Positions 1-11,900 of a stretch of DNA of 21,851 bases are shown here, piece by piece. Position numbers and translations under genes: made by a program. The notes under the pieces were generated by a model that ran no database searches, was not told the origin of the DNA, and saw only the letters and a list, made by a program, of their open reading frames with translations. Source of the stretch: Larix sibirica (taxonomy: Eukaryota > Streptophyta > Pinopsida > Pinales > Pinaceae); NCBI GenBank assembly GCA_004151065.3, contig NWUY0305097300.1, forward strand, positions 1 to 21,851. The letters run 5' to 3'. Position 1 is the first letter of the stretch; each line of letters starts with the position of its first letter.

Positions 1-1494
1 TTTTTTTTTTTTTTTGTTATTAAATTATTAATTATTAATTAAATTATATATGGAATCGATCAATCTCATAATCAGTTGTCTATTTTGGTTTGAACAGACC
101 AGTCTTTCAAGGCTTTCAATAACTATAGCAGTAACGCCTCGGGAATTGCGTTGCGTTTAATTAATTTATACCAATATAATTTTTTCTGACTCGTAGCTGT
201 CTGTCATTAATGTCTTGTAGCTGTGTGTCATTAAAGTACGCGTACCCATACCACGACATTCCCCGACCCTGGGCTCGATGCCGGCTGATGTGAGGTTAGA
301 GGCCGAGCTCGAAATCGGGGTGAAATTAACGATGAGATCACATTATAGTACACTGAAGCAATCGTGAAGGCCTCCCAATGGGCTGAGGTGCGCTTTGTTT
401 GGAGGTGGAGTCTGCCCGTCTCTCCCGACCATATACCATTTTTATCAATGCGATTATACCGCGAGTACATTTTCGGTTGCGCAGAACAGAACACCGTCCG
501 ATCAGCATGTTCAGCGAATATTTCCCCTTCGAATCGAGATGGACGCTGAACTTTCAAATATGGGAACCCCGGATTGGACTTGGACAGACATATAATATCA
601 CAATATCAATTAATCAACATCAACATTAAGAAAAAAACAAAGTAGGGTGTGAGCATTTCTGGAACGCGAATGAGATTAATGGGCATCATCGAATAAGGAA
701 CTCTGTTAGTTTATTTAATAGATGCCAATCCAAGCTGCTGTACATGCATGAACGAATCAAGTCTTTTTTAGCATCTCTGTAATCAGTTAGTGTTAGCCAT
801 ATAGTAGATTGCTTTACCATTGGTCTCACTTTGGCATAAACAACTTTAGTAAGGATGGTACCTTCTGTCTGTTCCGCCGTATCTAACTAGGTTTGGTACC
901 AAGCCCTACCTGGGACATTAGACCAGTCATCATACCAATAGCCAGATACCGAGAGGCATCCTCAGACGATTCTCAGAACTGCTCTAATAACTGCTTGTTT
1001 GGGAATATTCCAGAGGAAAATGCACCTAGAATCAAATATTTCAAGCTGGCTTCCGTGGAAAATTGAGAGTAATAGATAGCCTACGGGGAATCTTAGTAGT
1101 CAATCCATTGGTGCCTGAAATTTGGCCGTCAAATTGTGTGCCAGCCAATATTTCCAACGCCAATTTGGCTAGTCATTTGTAAAATATACCATCACCATCA
1201 TGTCAATGTCCCCGTCAGTTGTGAGTTATAACCAATCTCTAAAAGCTTCTTGGTTTGAGTGAAACTTTAAAGAAAGCAGAGCACTTATATTTCAGGCGCA
1301 GAGCGAGCTCATTAGGCTTTGTATTTCTTAATTTTAAGCTTACTGGTTTGCGTACCTGCCGCCAATGCTGATGGGCTAACAAAGATCGTCAGATTGTAAC
1401 TGGGGGCGAGCTATCAAAATCCAGGCTTTTATATGTTATTTTGGAGTAAGCATAGAGTCTAGACCCTCCAAAAGTGGCATTTTATTTTTATGTG

Positions 1495-1501
1495 TATATA
1501 A
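1495..1501 (+). promoter_or_regulatory. Possible TATA box (TATATAA)
   Basis: TATATAA lies about 670 bases upstream of the ATG. It would place a start near 1530 with a long or spliced leader. AT-rich flanks produce such motifs by chance, so this is only a candidate. Confidence 0.2.
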
Positions 1502-1572
1502 CCTTTGTGCACTGCTTCAATTGCAATCTATTAGAGTGCGAGTTGGTCTAAAACCTCTACGATTTCGCCTTG

Positions 1573-1691
1573 AGAAATCGTTTTCGTTTTTTCAGACACG
1601 AATTTGTCAGAAATCGTTTTCGTTTTTTCAGACACGAATTTGTCAAATCCGTGATAGAGTTTTATTTGATTTTTCCAGACATGAATTTGTC
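1573..1691 (+). repeat. 36-bp tandem repeat, two perfect copies plus a diverged third
   Basis: Copies at 1573-1608 and 1609-1644 are identical; both end in CAGACACGAATTTGTC. A third, longer and diverged copy ends with CCAGACATGAATTTGTC at 1691. The 36-bp length keeps frame, so a short open frame crosses it with repeated residues, but nothing suggests that it is coding. Confidence 0.9.
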
Positions 1692-2170
1692 GGAATCTGT
1701 GATAGAATTTTTAGAATTTCAAATAACAGTTAAATAACAGTATTAATCCTGCACAATTTGGATGCCTTGGGGTTTTCCAGAGTGCTAAATTCATCTAGAT
1801 ATTCAGAAAAACTTAATCAACACAAATCACTGGATTTTTAGATTTCATAAAGATTCCAACCAAGTTTTGGCCGAACTGACCAAATTAAATGCACTTTTGA
1901 AGGAGTCCAGCTCCTGATATTGTTTTCTATAAGTAAACACAAGGACATACGTTATTACATAAAATTTGCATCCAGAAGTTTTGCAAGTTTTTTCAGTCAG
2001 CAAGTCACTGTCTTAGCTAGTTTATATTTAACTTTGTCATTACTTACACTCCCTTGCTGTGTATGTAGCAAGGCTACAAATATAAGTATTTAATAATCCA
2101 TATGTGTAAAATTAATGACTTTCAAAGATTTAGGCTATTTTCCTGTTGACTTATTTCAAATAAATTACCA

Positions 2171-2969
2171 ATGCAGACAACTCCGGTGAACATTGTTGTG
2201 GGATCTCCAGTGTGGGTAGAGGACCCTGAAGTAGCCTGGATTGATGGAGAAGTTTTTGAAATCAATGGGCAGGAAGCCAAAATTCAAACTACAAATGGGA
2301 AGACGGTAAGAACACACTGACACCTCTTACACACATGGCTCATTCAGTAGTGCTTGTTAACATGCTTTCCTTTTCATTACAAGTAATGTTGATGTTTTAG
2401 AATGAAAAAAAAAATCGAAGCCAATAGGCTTTTTGAAAATAATATATCATTGTGCCCATGTATTAGTGAAGCAAATTGTCGTGAGAAGATACGGTGAGCT
2501 AGATTATGCTGTTAGAAAGAATGGTCTATCAACTGTCTTTTTTGGAGTGGTGAGAAGGCAACGGTGGTGGGCAACTCAAGGCTTGTCTGTTTAATTAATT
2601 GCAGATTGTTTGCAAGAAAATATGGTGTTTATGAAAATATTAATACGAATAAGTTCCTTCACTATCCTCATCAGTCTTATATAGTTCTTGTATCTTCAAT
2701 GTGGTAGAAATTTCAATCTATCCCACTTTATTTCTAGTGCATATCTCTTTTACAACTTACAAAGTAATATGAAAATGATGGAGGATGATTAGCAGTAACG
2801 ATTGATATGTGTGGTCTGTATTCAGGTGGTGGCTCATTTGTCAGCCATTTACCCAAAAGATGCAGAAGCACCTGCTGCGGGGCTAGACGACATGACAAAA
2901 CTTGCCTATTTGCATGAGCCAGGGGTTCTACAAAATTTGTTTGCTAGATTTAATCTTAATGAAATTTAT
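2171..2969 (+). other. Exons 1-2: N-terminal SH3-like segment (residues 1-93)
   Basis: Exon 1 (2171-2305) reads from ATG through VNIVVG, then [14 protein letters not shown], the small N-terminal beta-barrel typical of myosin V/XI. Exon 2 (2826-2969) continues with [19 protein letters not shown] and NEIY, the conserved entry into the motor. Both junctions are phase 0. An in-frame TGA at 2147-2149 precedes the chosen ATG, so the exon cannot extend upstream without splicing. The alternative is that AG at 2175-2176 is a splice acceptor and the true ATG lies in an upstream mini-exon (see findings). Confidence 0.9.
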
Positions 2970-5900
2970 GTAAGGGGCCCTGCTTACTATGATGCTTTGA
3001 GATAGTATTCTCAGTTCATTTCAAGCGAGTTAAGAAATTAGTGTGCTTATTTTTTACTAAGTGGCATTTAGTCTTTTGCATACATTCAGAACTACTTTCC
3101 TGTTTTCTTCCAATCGTACTTTAGAACTAGTTATAGGTATTATGGTCTAATGGAACAGCATCTTGTCGACAGACATACACAGGGAATATATTGATTGCTG
3201 TCAATCCTTTCAGAAGACTTCCACACTTGTATAATACCCACATGATGGAGCAATATAAGGGTGCAGCTTTTGGAGAGCTAAGCCCTCATCTTTTTGCAGT
3301 GGCAGATGCCTGTTACAGGTACTATCCTGAATCTTGTAGTATTTGAATTTGTTCATTTTGCTGGAACAAATCCACATAGAGAGTATCTTTAATGGATAAA
3401 ACCCTTTGCTTTGCATAAAAGACGAAATGGGTTTGACCTATTGGTTATAGGGTATTACTGCCTGTTAGTAATCAAAACATGAAAATGATACACAACACAT
3501 GTTCTAAAGCTAAATGTGAACATGCCTGGCAATTGGAAACCTGAGACTGAACCACCCTTAGGGAGGCCAAGCTTACAATAAGTCTAATTTTTTGTATACA
3601 GGGCAATGGTCACTGAGGGGAAAAGCCAGTCAATCCTGGTCAGTGGAGAAAGTGGAGCGGGCAAAACAGAAACAACGAAAATGCTTATGCGTTACCTTGC
3701 ATTTATGGGTGGTCGATCAGGAACAGAGGGAAGAACAGTAGAGCAACAAGTTCTGGAGGTAAGAAACAACTGCATTCTTTGTGATACATATGTTCGTAAA
3801 TAATGCTTCTCCATAGCTTATGGTGTACGTGTTACTGTATTACTAAAGTAATGTGTTCTGGTTATGTCTACAGTCAAATCCTGTTCTTGAAGCTTTTGGT
3901 AACTCAAAAACTGTCAAAAACAACAATTCCAGGTGACTCATAGAGACGTAACTATGATTTATTTTGATTTGTAACTAGCCAATTGAAATAACCAGAACAG
4001 AATGGATTAGGGGATGCCAGTGAAACACATAGTGCTTATATGTTCTCATCTGATGGAAGAGCATCTGTGGTGCAGTCGTTTTGGCAAATTTGTTGAGCTC
4101 CAGTTTGACAAGAATGGCAAGATATCAGGAGCTGCTGTCAGGACCTACCTTCTAGAAAGGTCTCGTGTTTGTCAGGTCTCTGATCCGGAGAGAAATTATC
4201 ATTGTTTCTACATGCTTTGTGCTGCACCACCGGAGGTACATCATTTCATCATGCCTAATAAATGTCAATGGGAATTCTAACAAAATTGATGAATATCATT
4301 TCAATGTAGTTTTTTCTTTCTGAATTGGTCAATAAGAATCTGCAAGACTTTCATGCTAGCAATCTCAGATTCATGAATATTACCAATGTGGCAACTTATT
4401 TACAGGATGTTGCTAAATACAAGTTGGGAGATCCTAGTACATTTCATTATCTTAACCAGACTAACTGCTATAAAGTGAGCACTATAGATGATGCTAGAGA
4501 GTATCTCGAGACAAGAAATGCCATGGATGTGGTTGGAATTAGTCCAGAAGAACAGGTATTCATTGCAAATGGAGTCATATGTACCTTGCGACAATTTATC
4601 TCCACAACAATAGTAGTCTGTTCCTAAATGCATTTGATGATATACAGCAGCATAATCATGCCATGCATTCAATAATATAGAATGTAATGGTTTGAATGAT
4701 TGGATCTGCAGGAAGCAATATTTCGAGTAGTAGCAGCCATTCTCCATCTTGGTAATGTTGAGTTTGTCAAAGGGAAGGAACCAGACTCTTCTCAACCAAA
4801 AGATGCTAAATCTGTTTTCCATCTTCAAACAGCAGCTGAACTTCTCATGTAAGCAACAAATGTAACACATGAATAATTTAGTGCTTTCTGATGTTTATAC
4901 TTTTTTTTATCTGTGAACTGGATCACTGTGTTAAAACTTAAAACGCAAATTAACTTTTACCTCAGGTGTGATGTCAAGGGCCTTGAAGACTCTCTTTGTA
5001 AACGTATCATTGTTACACGTGATGGAAACATAATAAAATTGCTTGATCCTGGTGCTGCAACACTCAACCGAGATGCTTTGGCAAAAACGATATACTCACG
5101 GTTATTTGATTGGTAAAAATTAGTTACAAAAGTCTGAACTAGAATAAGTTGTGTTTTTTATTTGCAAACAAGTGTAGCTTGAGTTTCTATTATAACATCT
5201 CCTAATCCTTAATATTTACAGGCTGGTAGATAAAATCAATATTTCAATTGGTCAGGATCCCAATTCAGCACATTTGATTGGAGTTCTTGATATTTATGGA
5301 TTTGAATGTTTCAAGGTCAACAGGTATATTTCCAGCATATTCAACTTGTAGGATTAATTTTAGCAAATGTTAACGCTATTTGACTCAAGTATCTTATTTG
5401 AAGCTTTGAGAAAACAGTAGATAGCTTTATGAAGGTATATGGAGTTCTCAAGTACTAATCTAAAACTATGGCTCTTGAGTCTTATAACTCCTGTTTCAGC
5501 AATAGTTGATAGTTTATAGAGATTTCTTGTTTTCCAAGAATGAAAAGATAATGGGTAGAGTAGATGGAAAGTATCAGATTTTTTTCTTCCCTTTTCTGCT
5601 TGGCTTCTGAATATCAGTTTAGAACCATACAAATTTCAAAGTGTTTATATGCAAATATATAATGTTCTCATCAATATTTGCAATTTACTTTGGGGAAAAG
5701 ATCCTATTGATTAAATAATAAAATGAAAAGAGATTGAACTTGCAATTCTTGAGGTCAGCATTCCTTATAACTTATTTTCTCATATTCATCTTTCTTTCAT
5801 GGCAGTTTTGAGCAAATGTGTATTAATCTTACAAATGAGAAGCTACAGCAGCATTTTAATCAGGTTTGGAAACACTCTCACATGCTTGAGCTATCTTGGG

Positions 5901-8900
5901 AGTGAATCTACTTTCCTTTTTCTTCTATCCATATTCTCCAGTCCCCTACTGTTCAATGATGTTTCATTTCTGTTGGCATAATTGGTATATGTGATGCAGC
6001 ATGTCTTCAAGATGGAGCAGGAAGAATACATAAGGGAAGGTATCAATTGGAGTAACATAGATTTTGTAGATAATCAAGACGTGCTGGATCTTATAGAGAA
6101 GGTTTCCACTGTTTATCCTTTCTGTTATATTCTTTGTTGTTATGCTAAAATTATATTGCCTTTATTAATGTTCTCATTAAAATAGGCAACACAGAGTTTA
6201 TATATTGACCATGGCAATGGGTCCTTGAGATACAAAATCAGGTGTATTGTTCCTTTATAGTGCAGTGAAGAAATTTGGGTGTATCTTCTGCTCTTCTTTC
6301 AACGTTTTATTTTATATTCTTTAGCAATTGAACTGGATATCAGCCATGATGGACTGATTAAAGGTGCTGTGCATGGTTTTGCAGAAACCTGGAGGAATTA
6401 TTGCACTTCTGGATGAAGCTTGGTATGATTGTATTATTTCTATCTTTATCCTTTTGATCTTACTGCAGTGGAATTTATTACATTAATGCTTTGACACAAT
6501 TACAACCACTTCTTTAGTTATTTGGAGTTGATGGTTAAACACTGAAGTCAATTCAACTGTCATATATATTCCAAGATGTAGCGTTCCATAGAAACAGCCT
6601 TAGTTTTGCAATTATACTAGTCATCTTGAATGGGGTACAAATAAGATGTATGGCAGTTCACTCAAATGAGAAATTGAATTCCGAGACTAAAAGTTACAAT
6701 GTCCCTAAATTGTCTGTATTGCTTGACTGTGCAGTATGTTTCCAAAATCAACACATGAAACATTTGCTCAAAAGATGTATCAAACCTACAAAACCCACAA
6801 ACGTTTCTCGAAGCCAAAACTGGCTCGCACTGAATTCACAATCAATCACTATGCTGGTGATGTAAGAGTTTTATTTTTTTCTGAAGTTATATAACTTAAG
6901 CAGTGTGTTTTAGGTTCCTGCAAATGCTCATACTTTGAATTTTATCTGTTGTGTAGGTTACTTATCTGGCGGATCTGTTCCTTGAGAAGAACAAGGACTT
7001 TGTTGTTCCAGAGCATCAAGCTCTGTTGAATGCTTCACCATGTGCCTTTGTTGCATCTCTATTTCCTCCTCCACCAGAGGAATCTTCAAAATCATCCAAA
7101 TTCTCCTCTATTGGCACACGTTTTAAGGTAATGGCATTGTGACCTGTGCTTTTTACTCTTTTTGAAAAGTGCATCTTATATTACACTAAAAGTTTAAATA
7201 GTAAAACTGCATCAGAAAGGACTTCCAAGATGATACCCTCTCCCAAAGCAAGTGAGAAATGCCAACATGTCTGTCTTAGCACCAATCTCTAGAAAATGTA
7301 GATCTTTCCTATAACGTTTCATCCTAGCTAAAATCAGTGCCGCTGAATCCAGATTAAAAGTGGCCCTGCATACTCCAGAGAAATTCCTGTCAATCTGATA
7401 GTGTTTCAGAATCCTTCTACCATGTCTGTTCGTCCAAACATCTCCCAAAATATCTCCTTTCCAAATAAGAGCTCAACCAAAAGGGTTCCATTTTCTGAAA
7501 AGTTCATCATCGTAGACTACTCTACATCCCCCAAAGACTGTTTAACTTTCTCCTCCTTTGGACATATCGCACTACAGCCATTAGTTAGTCCAGTCCTGAG
7601 AAGGGTGCCTTAACCACTAGACTTCATTTAGTTACCATCCATCCTGAATTTCAGGACTTGAAAGACATTCTTTCTTTCCATTTTGAGTTCATTCATCTTC
7701 AATATCCTGAAGTCTGCCTTTAACTCTCTCTGCAATGGACAGTGTAGCACTGTAGAAAGTCTTCTCATTATGTCTATTTATATGGCGACATATAGGTATG
7801 GCAGAACTGCATATATAATCGCTCCAGATAGGATTCTATACTTCTAACTGCATTTTAAGAAGTTAGATTCCAGTATAAGCTTAGAAAGCTCAAGGAAGGA
7901 AATTTTGTGAGTATTAATGTGGAATGCAATCCAAATCATGTGATATGCCACTGTAGTAGTAAGACTTGCAATTATTATGAACATCGCATAGACAAACCAG
8001 AAGCCAAAGAGGACCCGCAAAGCATGACAGTCAAAAGCTGTTGATGATGTAAGTACTACAGTGTGGATCATGCTATCATGTCAACCACTCTAGCAAGAAA
8101 AGGGTGTTCTTAGAGAGGTATGGTGTACAGTTAAGAAAACTCCACTGTATTTGTTAGCAAATACCTTTACTCTGCAAGTCCCTGCAAAATTGGACACCTT
8201 TTCTAAAACCCATCTTCCTTTTCAAATCTTGCGAAAAGTTGTGGTGTACTTGGGTTTCTCTTTATTGTTTTGAGGAGACGAGGCACTTCTATGCTTCAAA
8301 TTTCACTGTCAGTGCCTGATGCAGAAGTCTGATAGGTTCTAGTACCAAATTGTAGCACACATGCTGAACCACCTCCTTACTATTGTTGAGGCAATGGGGC
8401 ATTCTTAATCCCAAAATTCACACACAAATATGGACATCCTTCTTGCTTCCACTGCAAGGTTGTGAAGTTCAAACCCAAATCACTGTAACTGGTAGCTCAG
8501 CTCCAATACCCAATTATGGGTTACCCAACCTCATTGGGTTACCCAACCTCATCCCTGGACAACAATATTCCCATACAATCAAATTTTTATAGCCAAGAAC
8601 AAGAATAATATATTCAATCTCTTGGACTCAAGCATGCACTATTTAAGCAGAAGCAAATGATACACACAACAACTTATTTTATAAGAAGGAATAATTTGTA
8701 AGCAGTTGTAGACGATGACAATTAACTCACCAAATGAAACTCATTACAATTTTTCACAAAATTCATTAGACACATTGTGAAATTTAACACATTAACAGGT
8801 AATTACATAAGTAACACTTATCTGTAGAAAGCTTTGAACACGTGGATGGCTACGACAGAACAATTTACCACCAAGGCATGGGCATCCTCGGTGAATATCA

Positions 8901-11900
8901 TGCCCGAGCTGAAGTTATGAATTGACAAGCAGCAAGGGAAATCCTCCCACAAGCACTATCTCACAATAGTCCCTCCAACAAATATATAACAAAACACTCA
9001 ACAACACTGATAAAACCTGCTAGCCTACATGCTAGAATGAGAGAGTGTAATAACTCTAAGCATACATTGAGACATTGCAGCAGAAATTAGCTGGGCAACT
9101 TGCTAGCCTATTTGCTAGAAGTATCCCTTGCCAGCTTTCTTGCTGGACAGGAGCCCCTATCCTGCCAACCTACTCACTTGAACAAGACACCATTTAAACT
9201 TCTCATACAACACTCTATTTCTGCCTATCAGTACCATCTCTCCATGGATGCAAGAAAATAACTTTGTAAGTTTAACTTAGTCTGTCTCAAGCCCTCTTCC
9301 ATAGTAAGGATGCATAATCTCAGCCACACCTCATTGTATGCAGCAGTCCTGCATAGCTAAATCTCCCCACTAATTGCCCAAGCCCTATCTTACAAGAACA
9401 TCACACGAGGAGGGACCATCTACTTGTTGTAGGAGAATGGATGATGGATGAGTAAGTTATGAGAGAAACTTTTCATAATGTCCAAAGGTCATATTTATAG
9501 ACAAAATGATTCTGCATGAAAAGTGATGCTCTGTTATCTTTTCTCAAAGACATGTCATGGTCAAGCCACATGTGGGGGAAGCCACATGATGAAAAGTTGA
9601 GTATTTGACAAGGTAACTTTGTCAAACTGATTGGTTTGCAATCTTACCTTTGGATCTCAACCATCGTGGATTGCTGATCTGACTGTCAGTGCTCTATTAC
9701 TGCATAAATATTAGGCTCTCATGCCACATCACCCATTGTAGCTTCTCCTTGCACATTGCTGACCACTCTGGCATTTCCTTTCCTTCTTGAGCAATCTGTC
9801 ATAGTGACCTTTTCCACACAGAAAGCATTGCAAGTTCTGCAAATTCACCTTCTGCCTGTCTTTTCACTAATGGATTTCTTGCTTATACTTCATTTGGTCT
9901 GCACAATACCTGCCTTTCCTCACCACCACTTCCATGTCTTTGGCACCACGACCTGGTTCTGACTTTTAATTGGAATCTACAATCCACTTAGAAAGCGATT
10001 CACTTTCAACTGCTCATCTTTAATGCAAGTTACATAATTCAGAAGTTCTATGAACTTAGCTTTCTACTCATCTATGATCATCTCTACTTGATGTCATGAA
10101 ACCTATTGAACTTCTTCTCTTAATAGAACAGAAAGAGATTTTTGCTCAAAATATTTCTTAAATTGCTTCCAGGTGGTTCTCTTCTCTCTTATCATTTTCA
10201 CCTGTTGGTAATGCTCCTACTATGATGATGTTTTCCCTGTCAAATTATTGATAGCCAATCTTGCTTTTTGATTTTCTAAATCATTAGCGGGAGATGCTTC
10301 CACATTCCCAGCATCCAGGCTTCTGCTTCCAGACCGGTTTTTATCTCTGTCAAAAGTAGTTGGCTTGGTCTTTCTAAATTCTTTTTGAAGACCATTGCTT
10401 TGGGACCTCTTTCTCTAGTGTTGCGTCTAATTCAGAATTAGACTTACCAGATGATCCCAAAGTAGAAGGATGATGTGTGAACCCATAGGAGGATTTCCTA
10501 TTTTACTCTCTTCAAGAGTTATCTCTACACCACTGCAGCCACTTTCACATCTTTCTGAAGTTCTGCAATAATTGAGCATTAACTCTTCTTTGCGCTTCCT
10601 GGGCCCTCCAACATTCTTTTTGTGAAACTTTTCATGGCCTCTGCTAAATTAGTGGGTACATCTTCTATACTGATCTCATCTACATGGTAATTTTCAGTAT
10701 TTAGAGACTTGTCCGTGATATATGCATTGCTCCATCTAAGCTTGCAAGTTTTACTCTAGATTCATTCTGAGAAGGCAGAATAAAATCTCGGACAAATAAG
10801 TTTACTTCTTCTTGAGAACCTTCCAACATCTATGATTTCGCTTAAATTGGACCACTGATCAATCTGTTATGCCTCTCAGAAACCCGTTGTTCCATTCATC
10901 TGTTGTTTGGTTTCCTTGTATTCAAAATTCTAACTAATTTTGTTTTGATTCCTTTTTACTATTTGAAATTACCTTTCCCTTGCTTCAAATCCTTCTCTAT
11001 TTGGACTCTGGAGTGACAAATTCCGAATTCCAAGATCTCATTTACGGAATTTCAGAATTTTCCTTCTCTGTTTCCAATCTTGCAATTCTGAAATCTTCCT
11101 TCTCTTTCCAATCTTGGAATTCTGAAATCTTCCTTCTCTGTTCGAGATTACATAATCTGAATTCTGCCTTTTTAATTTGAAATTGCAGAATTCTGATTTC
11201 TCCTTTCTTTTCTTGGAGATTCAGAATTCAATATTCTGCCTTCTTTATTTGAAATTACAAAACTCGTTCTACCTTCAATGTTCGGAATTATGGAATTCAA
11301 AAATCTGCTATCTCTGTTTGGAACTACAAAGTTCTGAATTCTGTCTTTTTTATTTGGCACTACAGCATTTCAAATTTTCCCTCCCTTCTCCGTTCAGAAT
11401 TACAGAATACAAATTCCGAATTTCACCTTCTTTGTTCCAAATTACACTTCTCTGATTCCCAATTCCCAATTTGTTATTCTAAATGGGTCTCTGTAAATTT
11501 CTTATTTTAAATGATTCTCTATAAATTTCTTATTTTAAATGGTTGTCTAGATTTCTTCCAAGTTACCAGGATACTCGGATCCAGATCTGGTTTTGCCAGA
11601 TTTTTGAAAAGCCAGTATCCGGATATGGCAGGGAAACAAGCACAAAAAAATATATAAAAATATTTTTATAATAAATAAAATATTAGAGTAAAGAATTAAA
11701 ACTATTCAGGAAACATGAGAGGAGAAATATAAGTTATAGCAAAAACAGTGAGTTTTCATGCATATTACTCTTGGCCATTAATGTACTATAACTGATAATT
11801 TATACTCTTGATTGATAATTGATAATTTTGAAGACCATTTCAGCATGAACAGAAAGCAATAAATAACAGCGGTTTTTGTGAGCCACATCCATATGCCCAT

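Larger units (their letters stand above)
1..2170. other. Upstream flank and probable promoter/5' UTR region
   Basis: No recognisable gene. The first 60 bases are AT-rich, starting with a run of 15 T. A GC-richer block lies at about 230-600 with open but unrecognised frames on both strands. A 36-bp perfect tandem duplication occurs at 1573-1644. A TATATAA lies at 1495-1501, and a perfect 7-bp stem (CCTTGCT/AGCAAGG, 8-base loop) at 2052-2073. The 5' UTR must lie in this region, but its start and any leader intron cannot be fixed from sequence alone. Confidence 0.6.
5222..6861 (+). other. Exons 10-14: switch II, relay helix and lower 50K domain (residues 412-554)
   Basis: Exon 10 has GQDPN and [11 protein letters not shown]; switch II is residues 435-440. 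Exon 11 (58 nt) has the relay-helix start, reading [19 protein letters not shown]. Exon 12 has [10 protein letters not shown] and [13 protein letters not shown]. Exon 13 is a 38-nt micro-exon, [13 protein letters not shown], whose cysteine codon is split. Exon 14 has [17 protein letters not shown] and INHYAGD. The family text is usually FEQFCIN, so M450 is an unusual substitution; GFECFKVN for the common GFESFK is another small departure. Confidence 0.92.
8493..9720 (-). mobile_element. LTR-like region with primer-binding site, minus strand
   Basis: Read on the minus strand, an LTR-like region runs leftwards from roughly 9720 (edge not determined) to 8511 and is followed by a degenerate initiator-tRNA-Met primer-binding site at 8500-8510 (GGTATTGGAGC; perfect would be GGTATCAGAGC). 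A TATA box on the minus strand (TATAAATA, 9492-9499) sits where a U3/R boundary would. The end of the LTR has an 18-bp tandem duplication at 8518-8552. The terminal dinucleotide is decayed. No target duplication could be defined. Confidence 0.55.

Noticed and set aside
231-557. 108-codon open frame on the minus strand in the upstream flank
   Set aside because: No recognisable domain or motif, and overlapping open frames exist on the other strand, as expected for a GC-richer patch. Not called as a gene.
559-575. ATGGGAACCCCGG, reading MGTP, resembling the start of some plant myosins
   Set aside because: The following codons diverge at once, there is no GT donor after it, and it ends at a stop shortly after. 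Chance resemblance.
1521-1733. 70-codon + strand frame with repeated FSFFQTRIC text
   Set aside because: The repetition comes only from the 36-bp DNA tandem repeat; no protein family is suggested.
4400-4870. 156-codon minus-strand open frame across exons 7-8
   Set aside because: It lies antisense to strongly conserved myosin exons and is explained by their codon pattern; its translation shows no known features.
7590-7620. tRNA-like A-box text on the minus strand (TAGTGGTTAAGGCACC), possible SINE
   Set aside because: No B box at the expected distance and no A-rich tail, so neither a tRNA nor a SINE can be supported.
8328-8352. A third primer-binding-site-like string (GTTCTAGTACCA) near the left LTR junction
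   Set aside because: Only 9 of 12 positions match the tRNA-Met end and no flanking LTR similarity was seen.
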